The notes beneath the pieces were generated by a model. It was not told the DNA's origin, did not search any database, and saw only the letters and a list, made by a program, of their open reading frames with translations. The translations under genes were made by a program, and so were the position numbers. 64,000 nt of DNA from Butyrivibrio fibrisolvens (GTDB lineage Bacteria > Bacillota > Clostridia > Lachnospirales > Lachnospiraceae), in contig NZ_CP146963.1 in assembly GCF_037113525.1 (NCBI RefSeq), positions 3,410,001 to 3,474,000 of the forward strand, given 5' to 3'. Positions 1-8,132 of this stretch are shown here, one piece after another; position 1 is the stretch's first letter, and every line of letters starts with the position of its first letter.

Positions 1-18
1 GGCGAAAACAAAGCGTTT

Positions 19-183
19 TCAACCTTTTACTGCACCGATCATTACGCCTGATTCGAAGTATTTCATGATAAAAGGATATACCACGATCATTGGCGCACTA
101 GACACTATTATAACGGTAAGGTCTCCTGCACCGTCAAGTCTTGCTGACTCTTCAAGTGGTTTTGATTTTTTATTAACTTCTTC
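19..183 (-). pseudogene. Remnant of a sugar ABC transporter permease (LplC/MalG-type)
   Basis: A minus-strand frame with no start codon, bounded upstream by an in-frame TAA (184-186), ends at TGA 19-21. It reads LEESARLDGAGD followed at once by SSAPMIVVYPF and a tail ending GVMIGAVKG. The first piece is the EAA cytoplasmic loop of binding-protein-dependent sugar permeases; the second is the extreme C-terminus of LplC-type permeases. In intact proteins roughly 100 residues, including membrane segments, separate the two, so this is an internal deletion (junction near 120) plus loss of the N-terminal part. Family assignment is from motif memory; the deletion is inferred from the abnormal adjacency. 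Confidence 0.7.
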
Positions 184-223
184 TTACTAGCTTTTTTGAA
201 TTATATATTCAGAATTGCAAGAA

Positions 224-949
224 TCAAATTTTTTTAGCTCTCACCATAAACATAAGTTCAGTGATATCTTCTCTCTGGCATTCCATATATCCATCAAGCA
301 CAAATCCGCATTGTATCAAGCCTCCGAGATATTCCTCCATGGAATGGCCGTATTCGATCCATCCTGAATCGTCAAAATCTTTTGAACACCATGGCATCTT
401 ATGAACAGCCTTATAGTAACCGCCATTTTCATCTTCAACGAAGTCGCAAAGATAGTTAACTGGGCTGGGTGCCATAATAATGAACTGTCCGCCATTCTTA
501 AGAACTCTGTAGCACTCTTTGTATACCAATAATAGATCGGGTATGTACATAAGTGATGGCGGATTGATTATAAGGTCAAATGATTCGTCCGCAAACATGG
601 ACAGATCACACATATTGCCTTTTACTATTTCGATATCTAGATTTTCTCTATCAGCAATCTCTCTGTCTTTATCAAGCATCTTATTAGAGATATCAATAAC
701 CGTAACTTTAGCTCCTGCACAAGCTAAGATTGGTGCTTGCAGGCCGCCTGCGCCGGCAAGACAAAGAACACTTTTACCTTTTATGCCCTTCAACCAGCTA
801 TCCGGAACTTCCTTGTCATAAAAACGCAGAATTGGTCTGCCATTTCTAGCTGATTCAAGTTCTTCATCAGTTGCGCAGGCTGTCCAATCTGCCTGATTGA
901 CTACCAGATTATCTATATTTTCTTCTACTTGTTCATATACATTTTTCAT
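224..949 (-). CDS. Class I SAM-dependent methyltransferase
   Basis: 241 residues with a Rossmann-type methyltransferase core. SAM-binding motif I is CLAGAGG (about residues 63-69), an acidic residue ends beta-2 (VTVIDIS, 83-89), and a motif IV-like NPPS lies at 129-132. The order fits Methyltransf_11/25 enzymes of small molecules or proteins. The substrate cannot be told from sequence. It stands alone, 133 bp downstream of the nucleotidyltransferase gene, with a hairpin in that gap. The decayed permease remnant follows it, so the left edge of the window looks rearranged. Confidence 0.75.
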   Translation of the reverse strand: MKNVYEQVEENIDNLVVNQADWTACATDEELESARNGRPILRFYDKEVPDSWLKGIKGKSVLCLAGAGGLQAPILACAGAKVTVIDISNKMLDKDREIADRENLDIEIVKGNMCDLSMFADESFDLIINPPSLMYIPDLLLVYKECYRVLKNGGQFIIMAPSPVNYLCDFVEDENGGYYKAVHKMPWCSKDFDDSGWIEYGHSMEEYLGGLIQCGFVLDGYMECQREDITELMFMVRAKKI

Positions 950-986
950 TATTTATTATTCCTATATTTTTTATATAATTAATTAA

Positions 987-1021
987 AGACATGTGCTTCC
1001 TTCTTAGAAAAACACATGTCT
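987..1021 (-). terminator. Hairpin between nucleotidyltransferase and methyltransferase genes
   Basis: AGACATGTG (987-995) is perfectly complementary to CACATGTCT (1013-1021), with a 17-nt loop. On the minus strand it is followed by TTTAATTAATT. It lies in the 133 bp gap after the gene at 1083-1829, where a terminator is expected. The long loop and weak T-run leave an operator for the methyltransferase gene as an alternative. Confidence 0.4.
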
Positions 1022-1082
1022 CTATCATAACATAGTGAATGACTGCTATGTGCAGCGTTTATCGCAATATCAGACTAATTTT

Positions 1083-1829
1083 TCATTTCTGTATTGCCTG
1101 TAACATATATTCAGCGTATTGTTTAGCAATTTCATAGTCATAAGAAACTTCTCTGGCATCAGCATATTCAGCCATAGCTTCTTTGATCAAATCTTGATAC
1201 TCTTCCGGGATATTATTTAAAGCCCATTCACCGCCTTCTTTTTTAGAGAGGACTAATTCTTCTTTCTTGTAAGCAAGGACTCTTGCAAGGTTCAAAATTA
1301 TATACATTGTATTATCAACAATGTCTTCCTTCGCCTCAGCAATATCTTCCCAAATTGAATCCATATAATCAACTTTAGGAACAGGGGCAAAAACTTCTTC
1401 TATAGGAAGACCACACAGGCACTTTCCTCTTTTACTAATAATTGTAAAGTGAGCTGCCAGATCCTTGTCAGTTCCCTTCATCTTATCAATATAATCTTCT
1501 GGATTATCCTTATACCATCCTGTATGCGCTACTGAAAAGTGAAGTTCAAAAGGTGTAGGATAAACAAAAGGCTTGCACATATTTTTAGTTACAATGCTCA
1601 TCTCAATTCCCTTTGCAGGACCAGCCTTATTAACTTCTACAACCATATCCATGAATCTGCGCTTAACATCATCCTGCATAGGCTCGTCCACTACGACGAT
1701 CAGGTCTAGATCACTCTTTTTGGGGTTATAGCATCCCATCACCGCTGAACCATGTAAATATATACCTGTTAGATTATCTTCCAATATCTCTTGAGACTTT
1801 TTGACAAATTCGTTTATTACTTTTTCCAT
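1083..1829 (-). CDS. AadA/ANT-like aminoglycoside nucleotidyltransferase
   Basis: 248 residues. The N-terminal nucleotidyltransferase fold carries GSAVMG (27-32) followed by SDLDL (39-43), the Gly-Ser plus Asp-x-Asp metal-binding signature of the Pol-beta superfamily. The C-terminal helical half (about 150-248) matches the DUF4111-type domain of ANT(3'')/ANT(9) enzymes that adenylylate spectinomycin or streptomycin. The start ATG (1829) lies 21 bp after the upstream gene, so the two may be co-transcribed. Chromosomal homologues in Clostridia often have unproven resistance function, so I would not call it a resistance gene without a test. Confidence 0.75.
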   Translation of the reverse strand: MEKVINEFVKKSQEILEDNLTGIYLHGSAVMGCYNPKKSDLDLIVVVDEPMQDDVKRRFMDMVVEVNKAGPAKGIEMSIVTKNMCKPFVYPTPFELHFSVAHTGWYKDNPEDYIDKMKGTDKDLAAHFTIISKRGKCLCGLPIEEVFAPVPKVDYMDSIWEDIAEAKEDIVDNTMYIILNLARVLAYKKEELVLSKKEGGEWALNNIPEEYQDLIKEAMAEYADAREVSYDYEIAKQYAEYMLQAIQK

Positions 1830-1850
1830 ACTTTTCCTCGCTAAAATATA

Positions 1851-2906
1851 TCAAGTATCTTCAAGTATTTTCAATCCCTTTTTATAATTCTGTCCGAGAA
1901 TTTCCTGTGTCTTTTGAAATTCGAATTTTTCATGTAGTCTGTCTTGTACTTTCAGGAACTCTTTCTTGCCATACTTTCGTATGTACAAAGCCTGCGCCTT
2001 GGCTGCATTCGCACCATCGTTTGTAGGAACATAAAAGCCTTTTTGGCAGTTTTCAAGTTCACTGCATTCATAACAACCATCTATATTTTTTTCATTGCAG
2101 CATTTTACATTCGGGCAAATCCTGCCTTCCGAGCAAGTTGCAAAAGAACATACGTTGTAATTGGTTCTGCAGCCTCCGCACCACTCAGAAAGAAAACAGT
2201 GATTACATGATAGTCCACAGATAGCAGTTGGATCAACACCTTTTCTGGCTATTAGGCAGAGTTTGTCTTTTATGCGTCTCATGGCTTCTATGTGCATGAT
2301 CCAATGGCGGGAAAATGGCATCTGGATTAGGCCTTTTATGTCCTTACCACACCAGTAATCTATCAGCCAGAATGCATTTTCGTCTTCGCTGACGCAACCA
2401 CTCTTTATAAGCTTTGCCTTTGTTTCGTCAGTGAATTTTTTCTTTAAATCTTTATACTGCAAATTCTTAAGGATCTGATCACCCACGTCTTTTACTGCCT
2501 TTGCATACAGGTATAGTTCTTGTATATTCAGTTTCTTTGAAAACTCAGCAATCTCTTCTCCTACAAGTTCATTACCGGTTGTGATGATAGGCGAACCTAT
2601 TTTTTTAGTATAGCCATCTTTGAATAGTATCTGCTCATCTTCAGCAATCATCTCATGTGCTACGATATCCTCAATTCTGAATATGTGCCATATGGAATAT
2701 GCCAGCGTCTTACTGTGATATCCTTTTGCATTTGCAAACGGCATCTGATAAAAAGCTTCTTCAGGATATCCTTCAACGATCCATGTGATCTGCTGAAACA
2801 TTTCTTCTCTGAAAGCAATCAGTTTTTCTATGGCCTCAGTATAAGTTTTTTCTTTTGATAAAAGACTCTGTACTTCTTTATTCTTTTCAGACCATTCTTT
2901 GTCCAT
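1851..2906 (-). CDS. DinB-like / DUF3795 two-domain protein
   Basis: 351 residues with two recognisable parts. Residues about 25-215 resemble the DinB/DUF664 four-helix bundle: a histidine in the WHIFRIED segment near 68-75 and a second in SRHWIMHIEAMRR near 199-211 fit the metal-binding pattern of that fold. Residues about 223-345 form a cysteine-rich DUF3795 module, with repeated CxxC-type pairs (CGLSCNHC, CGGC, CSEGRICPNVKCC, CYEC), likely binding zinc or an Fe-S cluster. Neither domain has a firm function here. The gene sits 21 bp downstream of the AraC-type regulator gene and 21 bp upstream of the nucleotidyltransferase gene, suggesting one transcript. Confidence 0.7.
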   Translation of the reverse strand: MDKEWSEKNKEVQSLLSKEKTYTEAIEKLIAFREEMFQQITWIVEGYPEEAFYQMPFANAKGYHSKTLAYSIWHIFRIEDIVAHEMIAEDEQILFKDGYTKKIGSPIITTGNELVGEEIAEFSKKLNIQELYLYAKAVKDVGDQILKNLQYKDLKKKFTDETKAKLIKSGCVSEDENAFWLIDYWCGKDIKGLIQMPFSRHWIMHIEAMRRIKDKLCLIARKGVDPTAICGLSCNHCFLSEWCGGCRTNYNVCSFATCSEGRICPNVKCCNEKNIDGCYECSELENCQKGFYVPTNDGANAAKAQALYIRKYGKKEFLKVQDRLHEKFEFQKTQEILGQNYKKGLKILEDT

Positions 2907-2927
2907 AGCGCAAATATCCTTTCCAGC

Positions 2928-3767
2928 TTACTGCTTTTTACGAACAGGGATGCAGATTTCGCTCACATAGTTGCTTGACGAGGGATCTCCGGGAAGATAA
3001 TTCTCTATATCTACATCGGGGATCAGCTCATAATCAGACACTGGAAGCCATTCTTTATATATCCGCTCCCACATATCCTGTATTGCCTTAGGAGATGGCC
3101 CTATGCATTTGAAAACTGCCCAGTCGTATTCAGGGATATGAATAATCTCGAATCCTTCAGGTATTCCATCGATGTCTGCTGCCTTGCAACCGATACCGTA
3201 TTTAAACTCATCGCCTCCGCTTTTCTCCTGAGCACAAACTCCAAGGTAACCTGGAATCTTCCTGTACTCTTCATTGGCATAGTATTCATCCCAGAACTTA
3301 GGAATTTCTGTATCGCTCGTTTCAGCATGAAAAAGCTTGGAATGCACAAGCAGATCCATCTCTTCCCATCTTTCAATCTTATACTCCATGATACTACCTC
3401 CTTCGATCGTGATCCGAACGGTATACCTGCTCATGAACTGGATGGGCTCTCCTTTTTTGGCCTGTGCCGGCGACAAGCCATGAAACCTTGTAAAAGCTTT
3501 GGTAAAGCTTTCAGGCGAATCGTAACAATATTTGAGTGCAATATCTATGACTTTCCCATCTCCTTTGGCCAGTTCCGATCCCGCCTGAGATAAACGCCTT
3601 TTTCGAAGGTATTCTGCAGGAGACATTCCGGTCAGTAGTGTAAATGCGCGCTGGAAATGAAATGCTGAAAGATTCACTGCTTTAGATATATCCGCAAGGG
3701 TTATATCTTCTGTCAGGTTATCTTCCATGTATTTAATTGCATCGTTAATTGTTCTTACCCAATCCAT
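2928..3767 (-). CDS. AraC-family regulator with GyrI-like effector domain
   Basis: 279 residues. The N-terminal AraC-type DNA-binding domain (about 5-105) has two helix-turn-helix units; the second includes SPESFTKAFTRFHGLSPAQ, the conserved AraC signature region. The C-terminal part (about 125-279) matches the GyrI-like/AraC effector-binding fold, with the family-typical W/F-rich segment and a closing IPVRKK strand. This domain order is that of Rob/SoxS-like sensors of amphipathic small molecules. It probably controls the three genes downstream (DinB/DUF3795, nucleotidyltransferase and perhaps methyltransferase). Its promoter should lie in the 140 bp gap 3768-3907, where I see no strong consensus. 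Confidence 0.85.
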   Translation of the reverse strand: MDWVRTINDAIKYMEDNLTEDITLADISKAVNLSAFHFQRAFTLLTGMSPAEYLRKRRLSQAGSELAKGDGKVIDIALKYCYDSPESFTKAFTRFHGLSPAQAKKGEPIQFMSRYTVRITIEGGSIMEYKIERWEEMDLLVHSKLFHAETSDTEIPKFWDEYYANEEYRKIPGYLGVCAQEKSGGDEFKYGIGCKAADIDGIPEGFEIIHIPEYDWAVFKCIGPSPKAIQDMWERIYKEWLPVSDYELIPDVDIENYLPGDPSSSNYVSEICIPVRKKQ

Positions 3768-3907
3768 GCGGTATTCCTGCCTTCACTTATGAGTTTAAGG
3801 TTGTATCTGGAAATTGTCCTGTTTTTGATTGCTTTGTTTTGTCTTATTTTTAAATAGATTTTGCTTATGTACAACTGGGGCAACACTATGAGAAAAAAGC
3901 TATGATC

Positions 3908-4945
3908 CTACTCCTGTACTGCAGATTCCGCAAATCTTATTATTTTTTTATCAAGGTCTATTTCGTATTCTATTCCAAGTGGAAGAATCCCAATAGGCAT
4001 TGCGTGTCCAATATTTACGTTATATATAATTGGCAGGTTCTCACAATTGAATTCTTTTAAAACAGACAGATAGACCGTCTTGTATTCTTCATAAAACTGC
4101 TCATCCTGAGGCTTTCCAACTATGATTCCATTGATCGCATTAAGTATTCCCTGTGCACCCAGATTTCGCAGATAATATGTCACATAATCAGGGCTTGGTT
4201 TTTCCTCGCTGGTTTCAAGAAGTAGAATCTTTCCCTTCCAGTCACCTACTTTAGGCCAGATATCAGTTCCAACGATCATTGGAAATACATCCAGACATCC
4301 ACCAAGTAGCTGCCCCGTAATCTTACCAGATCCCGATAATACCTCGTAATGATGTGTTTCCGGCTGTGTCTTGTACTGAGCATTAATGTTTTTTTCATCC
4401 CACTCAATATGATCATCAGACCAGTAATCGCAAGATGGAACTTCATATCCTTTTGTATCAGAAAAAAGAATGCGTTCTACAGCCTCCCTGGTATAATCAA
4501 ACATCTGGCCATATTCTGCGAACTCTTTCATGATGCAAGGACCGTAATACGATACAACACCAGCTTTGTTCATAACAAAATGATTAACTGTGGTATCTGA
4601 ATATCCCATGAAAATCTTGGGATTGTAATGAATAACATCATAGTCAATATAAGGCAGGATTCGTACTGAATCATCGCCGCCAATCGCAGTGATGATGCCC
4701 TTGATCGAAGGATCTTTAAAGGCATCCATTAAATCTTTGGCTCGCAGCTCGGGGTTATTATATACAAAGTCACTGCCTTTGAGAGCATGAGGCATAGTAA
4801 CTACTTCCAGGCCAAAGATCTTCTCAAGGCGCTCCTTGGCAATGTGATATTTATGTATCAGCTTTTCATCGCCTAAGCCGCCCCATGATAAGCTGACGAT
4901 TGCGACCTTGTCTCCGGTTTTTAGTCTGGTTGGTTTTATCATCAT
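3908..4945 (-). CDS. Peptidase S66 family (LD-carboxypeptidase / MccF-like)
   Basis: 345 residues. The S66 serine peptidase signature is complete: nucleophile Ser116 in GYSDTT, Glu244 in LLLETSEE, and His314 in NIGHAMP. Family members are LD-carboxypeptidases that trim murein peptides, or MccF enzymes that cleave microcin C-type nucleotide-peptide antibiotics. The ETSEEKPSP segment and lack of a signal peptide favour a cytoplasmic MccF-like role. The start ATG at 4945 overlaps the stop of the metallophosphoesterase gene (ATGA, 4942-4945), and GAGGAGAC precedes it as ribosome binding site, so the pair is translationally coupled. The true substrate is unknown. Confidence 0.85.
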   Translation of the reverse strand: MMIKPTRLKTGDKVAIVSLSWGGLGDEKLIHKYHIAKERLEKIFGLEVVTMPHALKGSDFVYNNPELRAKDLMDAFKDPSIKGIITAIGGDDSVRILPYIDYDVIHYNPKIFMGYSDTTVNHFVMNKAGVVSYYGPCIMKEFAEYGQMFDYTREAVERILFSDTKGYEVPSCDYWSDDHIEWDEKNINAQYKTQPETHHYEVLSGSGKITGQLLGGCLDVFPMIVGTDIWPKVGDWKGKILLLETSEEKPSPDYVTYYLRNLGAQGILNAINGIIVGKPQDEQFYEEYKTVYLSVLKEFNCENLPIIYNVNIGHAMPIGILPLGIEYEIDLDKKIIRFAESAVQE

Positions 4946-5712
4946 GTTGTCTCCTCTTCATCCACTGTAACAGTACAAACCTTATACCCAAATTCCCCAA
5001 TAACTGGGATCTTGTCGTATTTCCTAGTTTCAGTATCAATGATTATCATGGCTGATTCTCCAATCTGCCTTCCATCACTATAAGTTGAGAACACATCTGT
5101 AGAAATAAAGCCATTTTTCTCATATATATTATCAACTGGAGTATGCCCTACTACCTGTGTATACGTTTCTTTCCTAAAGGCATCTGCCTCTTTATACTGC
5201 GGTCTGTACCAAAGTGGTGATTCATCATTCCATAAATATTCATCTGATGCGCTATTCACTGCATTTAAAACCTCATCTATATCTGCATCAAGTAATTCGG
5301 GATTTAATCTGCTAATAAACTCGGCCGTCAGTCCTCCGTGCATAAATAGAACATTATCTATTCTGTGTATGAATGTAATCTGTGATTTATTCTTCAAAGA
5401 ATCCTTGAGTTCATCCAGTTTTGAAATGGCAGTTCTTTCAGCATATGGGGAATAGCCTGTCTCAAGTTTGCCCCAAGGATAACTAACATCATGATTTCCA
5501 TAGCACCACAAAGTCTCTGGATATGTTTTTGCAAAAGCTATTGCCCTGTCAAAGGTGTCTCGATATAATTCCACTCGGAATTCCATATCCCAATCGTCTG
5601 GTATATCCATAAGGCACACAGCTTTTTCAGCCTTGCCCTCATTAAGGATTTTTTCTGCCCGGTCGAATATCCAAGGTTTTAAATGTATATCCGGAATTAC
5701 AAGTACTCTCAT
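4942..5712 (-). CDS. Calcineurin-like metallophosphoesterase
   Basis: 256 residues. Metal-ligand motifs are D8-x-H10 (PDIH), Asp36 in LMDIPDDW (a variant of the usual GDxxD block), GNHD (72-75), MHGG (124-127) and GHTP (189-192). This is the classic binuclear phosphoesterase set, most like protein phosphatase or diadenosine-tetraphosphatase-type enzymes. The departure in the second block (MD in place of GD) is worth noting but keeps the aspartate. GGAAGGGAG lies upstream of the ATG. It overlaps the S66 peptidase gene by 4 nt; both may act on nucleotide or peptidoglycan fragments, which is only an inference from pairing. Confidence 0.8.
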   Translation of the reverse strand: MRVLVIPDIHLKPWIFDRAEKILNEGKAEKAVCLMDIPDDWDMEFRVELYRDTFDRAIAFAKTYPETLWCYGNHDVSYPWGKLETGYSPYAERTAISKLDELKDSLKNKSQITFIHRIDNVLFMHGGLTAEFISRLNPELLDADIDEVLNAVNSASDEYLWNDESPLWYRPQYKEADAFRKETYTQVVGHTPVDNIYEKNGFISTDVFSTYSDGRQIGESAMIIIDTETRKYDKIPVIGEFGYKVCTVTVDEEETT

Positions 5713-5735
5713 TATTCAAAACTCCCTTCCAACAT

Positions 5736-5855
5736 TTATTCTTCATTAAAGAACTCTAATATTTGCTTTACAGAAACCGGATAATAATTGTTGGCATCTA
5801 TCCCAACATCATATCTAAGTACTCCCTCTTTTCGATTCTGCTCATTATAATCCAT
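5736..5855 (-). CDS. Small ORF of unknown function (39 aa)
   Basis: A 39-codon ORF whose ATG directly follows the stop of the broken AbiEii-like gene (TAA-ATG, 5858-5853). The product is polar, with a VGIDANNYYPVS segment, and I do not recognise it. There is no clear Shine-Dalgarno, so translation would need coupling to the preceding reading frame. It might be a C-terminal piece of the toxin family separated by a stop codon, or a spurious ORF. Confidence 0.3.
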   Translation of the reverse strand: MDYNEQNRKEGVLRYDVGIDANNYYPVSVKQILEFFNEE

Positions 5856-6369
5856 TTACTTAAGAAGAAATGTTTCCCTAAGTCTCTGCGCAACTTCCTC
5901 AGTTGTAACCCCATAATTAATCAAAGTATTAACATCAAATGGATCCGTATTCAACAATTCTATGAATCTACTAATATCGTCATACACAGTCTCAGGTAAA
6001 GAATGTGGTCTTTGAACAACCAATTCAGTAATTATCCTTAGAACATCCTTTTTATGCTTTTTGTATTCTGATGAATGAACATTTTCACCTGCATCACGCT
6101 TAGCTCTCAAATCTAAATATGCCTTAACTTTAAATAAAATAAGATATTCTGGCCTAAGCACAGACAAATGATTGATTACAGTTCTTCCTTCCAAAAGAAT
6201 CTTATAATAATCTTCGTTTAAAAGAATACCTGACAGGCTGGATACTTCATCATCTACGTGTATTGGTGTTAAAACAAAAGTTTATATCGCAAGCAGCGCC
6301 TCCTATAAGGACGTATTTATCCTCATCTCCTTCAAAATACTGCTTAAATTTTTCTAAACCTGCTACCAT
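5856..6369 (-). pseudogene. AbiEii-like nucleotidyltransferase toxin, internally deleted and frameshifted
   Basis: An ATG at 6369 starts MVAGLEKFKQYF and continues to YVLIGGAACDINF (to about 6271), the N-terminus of the nucleotidyltransferase family with its GG(A/T) motif. Then the frame breaks and terminates. In the next frame, from about 6272, the protein resumes as LTPIHVDDEVSSLSG and runs to LRETFLLK at 5859, matching the C-terminal half of the same family (LLEGRTVINHLSVL, FKVKAYLDL, KHKKDV). The segment that should carry the catalytic Asp pair is gone. The ATG overlaps the upstream regulator's stop by 7 nt (6363-6369), the usual coupling of such antitoxin-toxin pairs. It is almost certainly inactive unless the sequence has an error. 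Confidence 0.75.
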
Positions 6370-7307
6370 ACATACTCCTCTAACATTTCTTCTATCGACA
6401 TTTCGACCCTTTCATCATTTTTCTCATCATCTAATGACAAGCAAACGCTCAAAGGGTCTTGAATATTCTTTTTAACCAAATCTATAAAATACCCTACTTC
6501 TAAGACAACGCTTCCAATTTCATCATTTCTTCCCGCCTGTTTCATTGTCCTTATGCCACTTTTACTAATATCCTCTTTGGTAATAGCGTATGTTGGATAT
6601 GCATTATCTGATAACATTGAATATTCGCTAAGGGCTGAAATCCCTGCTATTTTGCTCATCTTAACGTTTTCAACCAAATTAAACTTTCGAATAACCGGAT
6701 TTCTACAAAAAGGTTCTATTATTCTCCATGCATCTTTCTTATTAGGATTCATCGTAATAGCACGGTATCTGCCCTTTCTATCTAAAACATCTATACCAAG
6801 ATACTCAATTTCATCAAAGCATTTACTTATTGCCATCTTGGAAACACCTAGACTAGATGCAATATACGTAACAGAAGCCTTTTCATATCCTTCTATAATT
6901 CCTGAAATCAACATCTTCTGAGTCAGAAAAGAAATATCGTGTACAGGTTTCAGTTGTCTATTATTTCCTGAAAGGAGCACCCCTAGAAAAGGTAAATACA
7001 CATCCTTATTATCTAAGACAAAAGGAATCCCCTCTTCAACCATTTTTTCTTTTGAATAATATGTGGTTTGTTCCAAAAAAACTACGCAATTAAGTTGCAC
7101 TGTTTTTTCAAGCAGAGCCCTATGCTTACGTATCTGTGCTAAGCCTATACTGTTCTTGGGTTTCAATGCAATCCATTCAGCACCATTTGTATTTACTCGA
7201 TAAAGACGATACATACCCTTATAAAACAGTGGTAATCCTTTGTATAATGACTCATCTTCTTCCAAAGATACGTTCATATGAAGTGCATTTTCGAGATAAT
7301 CTTTCAT
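6363..7307 (-). CDS. AbiEi-like winged-helix antitoxin/regulator
   Basis: 314 residues. The centre (about 140-185: ASVTYIASSLGVSKMAISKCFDE) is a winged helix-turn-helix of MarR-like type. Flanking regions are not confidently assignable. Similar proteins in Clostridia are encoded just ahead of AbiEii-like nucleotidyltransferases, in a bicistronic arrangement that acts as a type IV toxin-antitoxin pair. The gene overlaps the broken toxin by 7 nt. A 13-bp inverted repeat sits across its promoter (7321-7355), fitting autorepression as known for AbiEi. With the toxin deleted, this is an orphan regulator. Confidence 0.6.
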   Translation of the reverse strand: MKDYLENALHMNVSLEEDESLYKGLPLFYKGMYRLYRVNTNGAEWIALKPKNSIGLAQIRKHRALLEKTVQLNCVVFLEQTTYYSKEKMVEEGIPFVLDNKDVYLPFLGVLLSGNNRQLKPVHDISFLTQKMLISGIIEGYEKASVTYIASSLGVSKMAISKCFDEIEYLGIDVLDRKGRYRAITMNPNKKDAWRIIEPFCRNPVIRKFNLVENVKMSKIAGISALSEYSMLSDNAYPTYAITKEDISKSGIRTMKQAGRNDEIGSVVLEVGYFIDLVKKNIQDPLSVCLSLDDEKNDERVEMSIEEMLEEYVW

Positions 7308-7320
7308 AACTACCCCACTT

Positions 7321-7382
7321 TTTAAATTGTAAATTATTTTAGTTTACAATTTAAATATAGCACCATATACAGAATACTTCAA
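7321..7382 (-). promoter_or_regulatory. Promoter with overlapping 13-bp inverted-repeat operator
   Basis: On the minus strand a -35 TTGAAG (7377-7382) and a -10 TATATT (7354-7359) are separated by exactly 17 nt. A perfect inverted repeat TTTAAATTGTAAA / TTTACAATTTAAA (arms 7321-7333 and 7343-7355, 9-nt spacer) covers the edge of the -10 element and the transcription start region. It ends 13 bp before the regulator ATG. This layout is that of an autorepressed antitoxin promoter. Confidence 0.6.
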
Positions 7383-7438
7383 ATTTGTTTGACGATATTG
7401 AAGAACAACTCTTAAAAAGTGCAGGCAATACCCTAAGC

Positions 7439-7795
7439 TTACTTATTACCATTCTTATCTTTCATATTCTGGAGCATACTTGCATATGCTAATAGACGCT
7501 TCTTGTTTGCCTCTGATAAATCTTGACATTCTCTCATAATCTGCACATTTAAACCATCTGAAGAAACAGCCTTATCATGCATTGGTGCTTCATCCGCAGT
7601 TTTGCCTATAAGCAATTCCTCCGGTGTTATCTCAAGAGCCTCGCATATGACCATGATCTTATCCGCCCCAGGATTAGTATTCTTCTTTCTCCAGTCAAAA
7701 ACCGTTCGGCTTGGAATTCCGGTCATTTTCGACAACCTATATGCGGTTATTCCTTTTTGTTCCATTATCTTAAAAAGTCGTTCACTGATCGTCAT
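7439..7795 (-). CDS. XRE-family (Cro/CI-type) DNA-binding protein
   Basis: 118 residues. Residues 1-62 are a classic XRE helix-turn-helix: AYRLSKMTGIPSRTVFDWRK is the HTH core, followed by PGADKIMVICEALEITPEEL. The tail (about 65-118) is charged with a helical end. Small proteins of this type are common in prophages, conjugative elements and toxin-antitoxin loci of Clostridia. It lies between the IS element and the AbiE-like locus and could regulate either neighbour. No overlap or shared promoter ties it to one of them. Confidence 0.8.
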   Translation of the reverse strand: MTISERLFKIMEQKGITAYRLSKMTGIPSRTVFDWRKKNTNPGADKIMVICEALEITPEELLIGKTADEAPMHDKAVSSDGLNVQIMRECQDLSEANKKRLLAYASMLQNMKDKNGNK

Positions 7796-8041
7796 TAATA
7801 GCCTCCTTCACACATCAATCGCGCATATACGCACTATATCATTTTAGGATACTTTCCGCAACAAATATGCTTCATTTTCTAAAAAATAGCAGTTTTTATA
7901 TTATTCCCCCGGATAAAGCAAAATAAAAAAACTGCAGGCATTGATCACAATAACCTACAGTTTTCTATCTCATTATTCGTTAGCAAAAACTCAAATTGGG
8001 GACTTCCATTCTAATCGATTTGTTTCCACATCAATTACCGT

Positions 8042-8072
8042 GAAGCCTCACACGACCAAAGTCGCGTGCTTC
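8042..8072 (-). repeat. IS605 right-end hairpin
   Basis: GAAGC (8042-8046) pairs with GCTTC (8068-8072), enclosing ACACGAC/GTCGCGT with an AAA-type loop. It lies about 60 bp downstream of the tnpB stop. In IS605 elements this region also forms the 3' part of the TnpB guide RNA (omega RNA) scaffold. By family knowledge the guide segment would be the flanking host DNA at about 7960-7985. Confidence 0.6.
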
Positions 8073-8132
8073 CATACCCGTTTTTCTGAGGTATGAACTC
8101 ATTGACTACATATACGGTCTGGCACCGAAACA

